From positions 1-40,142 of the forward strand of contig DWXD01000013.1 of the NCBI GenBank assembly GCA_019119365.1: a DNA stretch of 40,142 bases, read 5' to 3'. A model generated the notes under the pieces. That model was not told the origin of the DNA. It did no database searches and saw only the letters and a list, made by a program, of their open reading frames with translations. Numbering within the stretch: position 1 is the stretch's first letter; the number at the start of each line of letters is the position of its first letter. Shown here in pieces: positions 34,589-40,142 of the stretch. This stretch comes from Candidatus Gemmiger stercoripullorum (lineage in GTDB: Bacteria > Bacillota > Clostridia > Oscillospirales > Ruminococcaceae). The position numbers and the translations under genes are program-made.

Positions 34589-35701
34589 ATGGCAAGTATC
34601 AGCTGCCGCCACATCTACAAGATCTACCCCGGCAATGTCACCGCCGTCAAGGACTTCAACCTTGAGATCGCCGACAAGGAATTCATCGTTTTCGTCGGTC
34701 CTTCCGGCTGCGGCAAGTCCACCACCCTGCGTATGATCGCCGGCCTGGAAGAGATCTCCAAGGGCGAAATGTACATTGGTGATCGCCTGATCAACGACGT
34801 CCCGCCGAAAGACCGCGACATCGCCATGGTGTTCCAGAACTACGCTCTGTACCCGCACATGACCGTGTACAAGAACATGGCGTTCGGCCTGGAGCTGCGC
34901 AAGATGCCCAAGGACGAGATCGACAAGCGCGTGCGTGAAGCCGCCAAGATCCTCGAGATCGAGCACCTGCTCGACCGTAAGCCGAAGGCTCTGTCCGGTG
35001 GTCAGCGTCAGCGTGTCGCCCTGGGCCGCGCGATGGTCCGTAACCCGGCCGTCTTCCTGCTCGACGAACCTCTGTCCAACCTCGACGCCAAGCTGCGTAC
35101 CAGCATGCGTACCGAGATCATCAAGCTGCACAAGCGCCTGGCGACCACCTTCATCTACGTTACCCATGACCAGACCGAGGCCATGACCATGGGCGACCGC
35201 ATTGTCGTTATGCGTGACGGCGTCATCCAGCAGGTTGACACCCCGCAGAACCTGTACGATTATCCCTGCAACCTGTTCGTCGCCGGCTTCATTGGCAGCC
35301 CGCAGATGAACTTCCTGGACGGCATCCTGAAGAAGAACGGCGACCAGTACTCTGTCGATCTGGCCGGCGCCATCATCCCGCTGCCGAAGGAAAAGACCGC
35401 TGACGGCAAGCTCGACGCCTATGTCGGCAAGAGCCTGAAGGTCGGCATCCGTCCCGAAGACATGAAGGACGACGAAGAGTTCCTCGAGAAGCATCCCGAG
35501 AGCCACCTGACCGCTGAGGTCGAAGTTTCCGAGCTGATGGGCGCTGAGATCTATCTGTACCTGACCTACGAAGGCCAGAACATGATGGCTCGCGTCGCCC
35601 CCACCTCCAAGGCTCGCCGCGGCAGCAAGGTCACGGTCGCGATGGACCCGCACAAGATCCACCTGTTCGATCCCGACAGCGAGCTGACCATCCTCAACTG
35701 A
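34589..35701 (+). CDS. msmX: Carbohydrate ABC transporter ATPase, MsmX/UgpC type
   Basis: A 370-residue ABC ATPase with the C-terminal TOBE/regulatory domain of the MalK/UgpC/MsmX group. Walker A is GPSGCGKST (37-45), signature LSGGQRQR (from 135), Walker [16 protein letters not shown]-loop [10 protein letters not shown]. In Firmicutes such a protein is shared by several sugar importers, and no permease or binding protein is next to it here, which fits a shared subunit. Its codon use departs from neighbours: many CGT, GGT, GCT and GTT codons, a mark of high expression. A strong CGGAGGGA site lies ahead of the ATG. Confidence 0.93.
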   Translation: MASISCRHIYKIYPGNVTAVKDFNLEIADKEFIVFVGPSGCGKSTTLRMIAGLEEISKGEMYIGDRLINDVPPKDRDIAMVFQNYALYPHMTVYKNMAFGLELRKMPKDEIDKRVREAAKILEIEHLLDRKPKALSGGQRQRVALGRAMVRNPAVFLLDEPLSNLDAKLRTSMRTEIIKLHKRLATTFIYVTHDQTEAMTMGDRIVVMRDGVIQQVDTPQNLYDYPCNLFVAGFIGSPQMNFLDGILKKNGDQYSVDLAGAIIPLPKEKTADGKLDAYVGKSLKVGIRPEDMKDDEEFLEKHPESHLTAEVEVSELMGAEIYLYLTYEGQNMMARVAPTSKARRGSKVTVAMDPHKIHLFDPDSELTILN

Positions 35702-35740
35702 TCAGACCCAAAGTCGATCATTTCCGATCGTTCCCACAAT

Positions 35741-35774
35741 GGCGGCCCTGCCTTCGCGGCAGGACCGCCTTTTT
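35741..35774 (+). terminator. Terminator of msmX
   Basis: GGCGGCCCTGCC pairs with GGCAGGACCGCC (one mismatch) around TTCGC, followed by TTTTT. It lies 40 bases past the msmX stop. Confidence 0.88.
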
Positions 35775-35835
35775 ACAAAGGCGCCCGGCGTATCTGTGAA
35801 AAAGGGAACGGTCTTCATTGTGAAGGACGTGCATT

Positions 35836-37815
35836 ATGCGCATCACAGATCTGCTGGGGCCGCGGCGTATCCTGCTGGGTACGCAGGCCGCCGGCAAACA
35901 GGAAGCGCTGCAGGCGCTGCTGGACGCCCTGGCGGCGGACGGCTGCCTGAAAGATAAGGAGACTTTCCGCCAGGAGGTCTTTGCGCGGGAGGAAAAGGGC
36001 GGCACCGCCGTGGGCGGCGGCGTCGCCATCCCGCATGCCAAAAGCCGCGGCGTGGCCCGGCCTGCCCTGGCCGCCATGACGCTGGCCGAAGGCATCGACT
36101 GGCAGGCGCCGGACGGCGCGCCGGTGCGGCTCGTGTTCGTGATCGCCGCCCCGGCCGACGCGGCCAACCTGCATGTAGAGGTGCTGGCCGGGTTGGCGCG
36201 CTGCCTGATGCAGCCGGAATGCAGCCGGGAGCTCATCGCTGCGGCCGACCCGCAGGCGTTCATGCAGACGCTGGACCGCTGGGGCGAGGAAAAGCCTGCC
36301 GAAGACAGCGGCGGCGGCCCGTATGAGGTGCTGGCCGTCACGGCCTGCCCGCTGGGCGTCGCCCACACCTTCATGGCGGCCGAAGCGCTCGAGCGCAGCG
36401 CCGCCGAAATGGGCATCCGCATCAAGGTGGAGACCAACGGCGCCGACGGCCCGCAGAACGTGCTGACCGAACAGGAGATCGACCAGGCGCGCTGCATCAT
36501 CGTGGCGGCCAACCGCACGGTGGAAAGCGAGCGCTTCATCGGCCACCCGGTTCTGTTCGTGCCGGTGGCCGAGGCCGTGCGCCAGCCCGAGCGCCTTTTG
36601 CGCCGCGCGCTGACCGCGGACCTGCCGCCGATGGCCGCCCCGCTGGACCCGCCGAACGAGCAGCCGGTCCCTGCGCCCAAACTCGCCGACCCGGAAGGGG
36701 AGGAGGAGGGGGGCGCAGGCGCAGCCGTGCGCGAACACGGCCGCCACGCCTACAACCACCTGATGAGCGGCATCAACCACATGCTGCCCTTCGTCACGGG
36801 CGGCGGCATCCTTGTGGCGCTCAGCTATTTTTTGGACCGCGGCAACGTCAGGGACATCACCTTCGGCAGCGGCACGTCGCTGTCCTGGCTGCTGAGCCAG
36901 GTCGGCGAGCTGGCGTTCGATATGATGTACCCGATCCTGTCGGGCTTCCTGGCGGTGGCCATGGCCGGGCAGCCTGCTTTCCTGCCTGGGGCCGTGGGCG
37001 GCTATCTGGCCTGGTCCGGCATGGCGGGCGGCCCGCAGTCGACCTGGGTCTCCTCCGGTTTCTGGGGGGCGATCCTGGCCGGGGCTGTGGCCGGGTATCT
37101 GATCCGCGGCCTGCGCAAGCTCTGTTCGCGCCTGCCTGCCGGGCTGGATACGCTCAAGACCACGCTGATCTACCCGGTCGTGGGCCTGGCGGTCATGGCG
37201 TTTTTGATGATCGTCTTCATCAACCCGCCGCTCGGCCATTTCAACGCCTGGCTCTACGACGGCCTGGAGAGCATGCGCGGCGGCAGCCGCATCGCCCTGG
37301 GGGCGGTGCTCGGCGGCATGATGGCGACCGACTTCGGCGGCCCGTTCAACAAGGCGGCCTACCTGTTCGGCACCGTCGCGCTCAGCGGCGGGCAGCAGGG
37401 CTTTATGGCGGCCGTCATGCTGGGCGGCATGGTGCCGCCGCTGGGCGTGGCGCTGGCCTGTACCTTCTTCCCCGAATGTTTCACCAAGGCGGAGCGCCAC
37501 TCCGCGCTGATGAACTACCTGATGGGCTTCTCCTTCATCACCGAAGGCGCGCTGCCCTTTGCCCTCAAGGACCCGCTGCGCGTGATCCCCAGCTGCGTGG
37601 CCGGGTCCGCCCTGGCCGGGGCGCTCTCGATGGCCTGGAACTGCAGCGTTCCGGCCCCGCACGGCGGGCTGTATGTGCTGCCGCTGGCCGAAAACGCCCC
37701 CGGCATGCTGCTGGCGCTGGCGCTCGGCTCGGTGCTGACCGCCGGGCTGCTCGGCCTGCTCAAGCGCCCGCGCACCCGCGCCCACACCGCGCCCGGCCCC
37801 GTAAAAGAGCCGTAA
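35836..37815 (+). CDS. Fructose-type PTS permease, fused EIIABC
   Basis: A 659-residue fused phosphotransferase permease. The EIIA domain (1-150) has its phosphorylated His67 in AIPHAKS; the EIIB domain (~165-265) has Cys171 in VTACPLGVAHTFMAAEAL, the family form with Leu-Gly in place of the usual Thr-Gly; the EIIC domain (~310-640) has the start HLMSGINHMLPFVTGGGILVALSYFLD and eight to ten spans. Together it imports and phosphorylates fructose or a related hexose. AAGGACG lies ahead of the ATG. Unlike most fru loci, no fruK or DeoR-type fruR is adjacent. Mannitol or mannose analogues are possible substrates. Confidence 0.92.
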   Translation: MRITDLLGPRRILLGTQAAGKQEALQALLDALAADGCLKDKETFRQEVFAREEKGGTAVGGGVAIPHAKSRGVARPALAAMTLAEGIDWQAPDGAPVRLVFVIAAPADAANLHVEVLAGLARCLMQPECSRELIAAADPQAFMQTLDRWGEEKPAEDSGGGPYEVLAVTACPLGVAHTFMAAEALERSAAEMGIRIKVETNGADGPQNVLTEQEIDQARCIIVAANRTVESERFIGHPVLFVPVAEAVRQPERLLRRALTADLPPMAAPLDPPNEQPVPAPKLADPEGEEEGGAGAAVREHGRHAYNHLMSGINHMLPFVTGGGILVALSYFLDRGNVRDITFGSGTSLSWLLSQVGELAFDMMYPILSGFLAVAMAGQPAFLPGAVGGYLAWSGMAGGPQSTWVSSGFWGAILAGAVAGYLIRGLRKLCSRLPAGLDTLKTTLIYPVVGLAVMAFLMIVFINPPLGHFNAWLYDGLESMRGGSRIALGAVLGGMMATDFGGPFNKAAYLFGTVALSGGQQGFMAAVMLGGMVPPLGVALACTFFPECFTKAERHSALMNYLMGFSFITEGALPFALKDPLRVIPSCVAGSALAGALSMAWNCSVPAPHGGLYVLPLAENAPGMLLALALGSVLTAGLLGLLKRPRTRAHTAPGPVKEP

Positions 37816-37832
37816 AACCTGCCTGCCCCGCC

Positions 37833-37866
37833 TTGACTTTGCGCAGGCGGTGTGGTATCGTATACT
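37833..37866 (+). promoter_or_regulatory. Promoter of the MATE leader
   Basis: TTGACT (37833-37838) with 17 bases to TATCGT (37856-37861), or TTGCGC (37839-37844) with 16 bases to TATACT (37861-37866). Either would start a transcript near 37870, about 50 bases before the hairpin described next. Confidence 0.6.
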
Positions 37867-37920
37867 GTGCGCGGAGGGCAAGTCATACGGTCCTGCACAA
37901 AACGCAGACCGATACGATAC

Positions 37921-37970
37921 GCCGGATAAGGGCCCAGGCTGAAATGCCTGGTTCTTATCCGGCTTTTTTA
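37921..37970 (+). terminator. Strong hairpin terminator within the MATE leader
   Basis: GCCGGATAAG (37921-37930) pairs with CTTATCCGGC (37954-37963), with an inner CCAGGC/GCCTGG, then TTTTTT. As it lies between a good promoter and the MATE gene, it may be an attenuator; it could equally end the PTS transcript. Confidence 0.8.
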
Positions 37971-38020
37971 TGTGCCCGCCGCGCGGAATACGCAGTCATA
38001 AATATGGAGGGAAAGGGAAG

Positions 38021-39361
38021 ATGACGCAAAAAGAACTGTTCCTCAACACCAGCCCGACCCGCCTGTTTTTTAAGGCGGCGCTGCCCGGTTCGGTCGGCAT
38101 GCTGGCGTCCTCGCTGTACCAGCTGCTGGACGGCATGTTCGTCGGGCAGCTGCTCGGCGGCGAAGCCTTTGCCGCGCTCAACCTGGCCATGCCGCTGGTC
38201 ATCATCAACTTCGCGATCTCGGACCTCATCGGCGTCGGTTCGGCCGTGCCCATTTCGGTGCGCCTGGGCGAAAAAAAGCCGGAGGAGGCCAACAACATCT
38301 TTACCTGCGCCTGCCTGATGGTCGTTCTGCAGGGCCTGATCGTGGGCAGTTTCCTGTTCTTCGCCTCGCCCGTCCTGCTGGGTTGGATGGGCGCCGAGGG
38401 CAGCCTGCTGCGCCTGGCCACCCAGTACGTCCGCGTCTACGCGGTCAGCTCGCCCATCACCGGCATGCTCTATGCGGTCGATAACTACCTGCGCATCTGC
38501 GGGCGTATCAAGACCAGCATGTGCCTCAACGTCGCCATGTCGGCGCTGTGCGCGGTGGGCGAATTCATCATGCTGGGCGTGCTGCGCGTCGGCGTGTGGG
38601 GCGCGGCTTTCGGCTCCTGCATGGGCATGGTCCTCTGTGTCTGCGTGGCCATGTGGCCGTTCTTCCGCGGCTACCTGCAGCTGCAGTTCCGCCGCCCGCG
38701 TTTTACCAAGGCCATCATCCGCCAGATCGTCTTCTGCGGCACGCCCACCTTCTTCAACAACATTGCGGGCCGTATCACCTCGATCCTGATGAACACGGTG
38801 CTGCTGCGCGTCGGCGGCGCGCCGGCCATCTCGGTCTACGGCATCCTCATGTATGCGGACGGCATCGTCATGCAGTTTTTGTACGGCATGTGCGATTCGC
38901 TGCAGCCCGCGGTCGGCTACAACTGGGGCGCCGGGCGGCGCGACCGCGTGCTGGCCATCGAGAAGCGTTGCTTCTCGGCCGCGGCCTTCCTCTCGCTGGC
39001 GGCCACGGCGCTGCTGTACGCCTTCCCCGGGCAGGTCGCTTCGGTCTTTGTCTCGGATTCCGAACCCGGCGTCCTTGCCATGGCGGTCCCGGCGCTGCGC
39101 CTGTTCTGCCTGGCCTACCTGACCCGCTGGATCGGCTTTGCCACCCAGAGCTTCATGTCGGCGGTCGAAAAAGCCGTACAGGCGTCCATCCTCTCGCTGT
39201 CCACGGCGCTCGTGTTCCCGGTGCTGCTCATCGCGGCGCTGTGGCCGTTTGGGCTGAACGGGCTGTGGTTCAACATGACCGGCACCGCCATCCTGGCCGC
39301 CGTCACGGCGGTCATCGTGCTGCTGGATTTCAAGCGCCGCTACTGGAAGAAACCCGCCTGA
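38021..39361 (+). CDS. MATE-family multidrug/cation exporter
   Basis: A 446-residue protein with about twelve membrane spans, an exporter driven by a sodium or proton gradient. The start MTQKELFLNTSPTRLFFKAALPGSVGMLASSLYQLLDGMFVG (key pieces: ALPGSVGML, LYQLLDGMFVGQLLG) and the midpoint GTPTFFNNIAGRITSILMNTVL, followed by PAVGYNWGAGRRDRV, are MATE marks. The ATG at 38021 has GGAGGGAAAGGGAAG ahead; in-frame codons upstream overlap the terminator hairpin. Substrates cannot be told from sequence. The leader before it suggests condition-dependent expression. Confidence 0.93.
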   Translation: MTQKELFLNTSPTRLFFKAALPGSVGMLASSLYQLLDGMFVGQLLGGEAFAALNLAMPLVIINFAISDLIGVGSAVPISVRLGEKKPEEANNIFTCACLMVVLQGLIVGSFLFFASPVLLGWMGAEGSLLRLATQYVRVYAVSSPITGMLYAVDNYLRICGRIKTSMCLNVAMSALCAVGEFIMLGVLRVGVWGAAFGSCMGMVLCVCVAMWPFFRGYLQLQFRRPRFTKAIIRQIVFCGTPTFFNNIAGRITSILMNTVLLRVGGAPAISVYGILMYADGIVMQFLYGMCDSLQPAVGYNWGAGRRDRVLAIEKRCFSAAAFLSLAATALLYAFPGQVASVFVSDSEPGVLAMAVPALRLFCLAYLTRWIGFATQSFMSAVEKAVQASILSLSTALVFPVLLIAALWPFGLNGLWFNMTGTAILAAVTAVIVLLDFKRRYWKKPA

Positions 39362-39375
39362 GCCCCGCATCTTCC

Positions 39376-39415
39376 CCGCGCCGTGCCTGTACAAACCGGA
39401 CGGCGCGGCTTTTTT
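39376..39415 (+). terminator. Terminator of the MATE gene
   Basis: CCGCGCCGT (39376-39384) pairs with ACGGCGCGG (39400-39408) across 15 bases, then CTTTTTT. Confidence 0.88.
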
Positions 39416-39465
39416 ATGAGAAAAATACAATACAAAACGTATACTTGTGATAAATATATTAAATT

Positions 39466-39506
39466 TAGCACTTAAGACTTGACATTGCTAAAATGTGTGC
39501 TATACT
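39466..39506 (+). promoter_or_regulatory. hsp20 promoter with overlapping inverted repeat
   Basis: TTGACA (39479-39484), 16 bases, TATACT (39501-39506). TAGCAC (39466-39471) and GTGCTA (39497-39502) form an inverted repeat that brackets the -35 box and enters the -10 box. The arms recall the HrcA/CIRCE half site TTAGCACTC, but the 25-base spacing is far longer than the usual 9, so any HrcA binding is doubtful. Expected transcript start is about 39513. Confidence 0.75.
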
Positions 39507-39637
39507 AAAATCAGATCGAGAGGGAAAGGCGAAAAGCCAGCCCCCCAAAGATCCACAAACAAAAATGCCCGCTTTGTGAGCGGACCGGTAACGCAGGACG
39601 GGCCGCATGGCCCTGTATATGAATGGAGGTATGACCT

Positions 39638-40078
39638 ATGTTGCCCAGCATTTTTGGTGAAAGTTTGTTTGACGATATGTTTGACGAGGCGTTCGCGCCT
39701 TTCTTTGGCGGCCACAACCCGCTGTACGGCAAGCGCGCCCGCAACCTGATGAAAGCCGATGTCCGCGAGACCGACGGCGCGTATGAGCTGGACATTGACC
39801 TGCCCGGCTTCAAGAAAGAAGAGGTCACGCTCAAGCTCGACCAGGGCTACCTGACCATCGAGGCCGCCAAGGGGCTCGATAAGGACGACAAGGACAAGGA
39901 AGGCCGCTATATCCGCCGTGAGCGCTACAGCGGCGCTTGCAGCCGCAGCTTCTATGTGGGCGACAGCGTCACCCAGAAGGATATCAGCGCCAAATTTGAG
40001 GACGGTATCCTCAAGATCCACCTGCCCAAGGCCGCCCCGCAGCTGCCGGAGCAGCCCAACCGCATCCTGATCGAATGA
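39638..40078 (+). CDS. hsp20: Hsp20 / alpha-crystallin small heat-shock protein
   Basis: A 146-residue small chaperone that holds unfolding proteins. The alpha-crystallin domain spans residues ~35-130 and carries AYELDIDLPGFKKEEVTLKL and the closing DGILKIHLPK motif; the C-terminal RILIE gives the I-x-I-type tail contact. Phe and Asp residues dominate the N-terminal arm. The ATG at 39638 has GGAGG ahead. The 5' leader is about 125 bases with a GGGCC-GCAT-GGCCC stem (39600-39613), long enough for a temperature-responsive fold, though none was proved. The gene is alone, with its own promoter and terminator. Confidence 0.94.
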   Translation: MLPSIFGESLFDDMFDEAFAPFFGGHNPLYGKRARNLMKADVRETDGAYELDIDLPGFKKEEVTLKLDQGYLTIEAAKGLDKDDKDKEGRYIRRERYSGACSRSFYVGDSVTQKDISAKFEDGILKIHLPKAAPQLPEQPNRILIE

Positions 40079-40119
40079 CCTTCTCTTTCATTCACAGCCA
40101 GACATAACAAAGGGCCCGG

Positions 40120-40142
40120 CCCCCGCGCAAAACGCGCGGGGG
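40120..40142 (+). terminator. Terminator hairpin of hsp20, cut by window end
   Basis: CCCCCGCGC (40120-40128) pairs with GCGCGGGGG (40134-40142) around AAAAC. A T run would be expected just past the window. Confidence 0.75.

Noticed and set aside
35815-37881. 688-codon open frame on the minus strand across the PTS gene
   Set aside because: Opposite an intact EIIABC; shadow composition of His, Arg, Gly and Ala.
37866-37972. Guanidine, preQ1, yybP-type, fluoride or ZTP riboswitch
   Set aside because: The conserved bases I know for these aptamers were not found; kept only as an unassigned leader.
39466-39502. Standard CIRCE (HrcA) site
   Set aside because: Arms are only 6 bp identical and the spacing is 25 bases rather than 9.

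Overview
This window looks like chromosome from a GC-rich, low-oxygen gut Firmicute of the Oscillospiraceae type (Faecalibacterium, Gemmiger or Subdoligranulum relatives). The grounds are strong AGGAGG-type ribosome binding sites, sigma-A promoters, a split transketolase, an MsmX-type sugar ATPase, ECF transporter genes, and strong C/G preference at third codon positions. The genus is an inference. No phage, plasmid or CRISPR sequence was seen.

Region 1 (1-16436) is a hemicellulose and pentose locus. A GH2 glycosidase (cut by the window edge), a NifS-like PLP enzyme and a GH67 alpha-glucuronidase form one tight plus-strand group ending in a strong hairpin. Facing them on the minus strand are an AraC activator and a ROK/XylR-type repressor. 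Divergent from the repressor is a module of xylulokinase, a DUF4867 cupin-like protein and an L-fucose-isomerase-fold protein, with a clear promoter and repeat operators. After a repeat-rich gap comes a compact run of transaldolase, split transketolase, RpiB and Rpe. Read together, glucuronoxylan side chains are removed, pentoses are isomerised and phosphorylated, and the phosphopentoses enter the non-oxidative pentose phosphate pathway. No canonical xylA is present, so the isomerase-fold protein is the only isomerase candidate in view.

Region 2 (16437-28495) is mostly housekeeping: tRNA-Val(GAC) on the minus strand, ruvC-ruvA-ruvB, a MITE-like palindromic insert, a class I rRNA-type methyltransferase, ecfA1-ecfA2-ecfT-truA, a membrane-anchored propeller protein (DUF5711-like), a CvpA-family protein and a ClpE-like unfoldase with an N-terminal zinc finger.

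Region 3 (28496-40142) is mixed: a lipoprotein with an HExxH metallopeptidase motif, an AraC regulator, galE, a second MITE-like palindrome, a large multi-pass membrane protein, an AraC regulator with a TTG start divergent from msmX, a fused fructose-type PTS EIIABC, a MATE exporter behind a promoter-plus-terminator leader, and an Hsp20 chaperone with a strong promoter and an operator-like inverted repeat.

The observations most worth following are the xylB-DUF4867-FucI-like module, the leader before the MATE gene, the three repeat or MITE-like intergenic elements, the NifS-like gene inside a glycan operon, and the HExxH lipoprotein.
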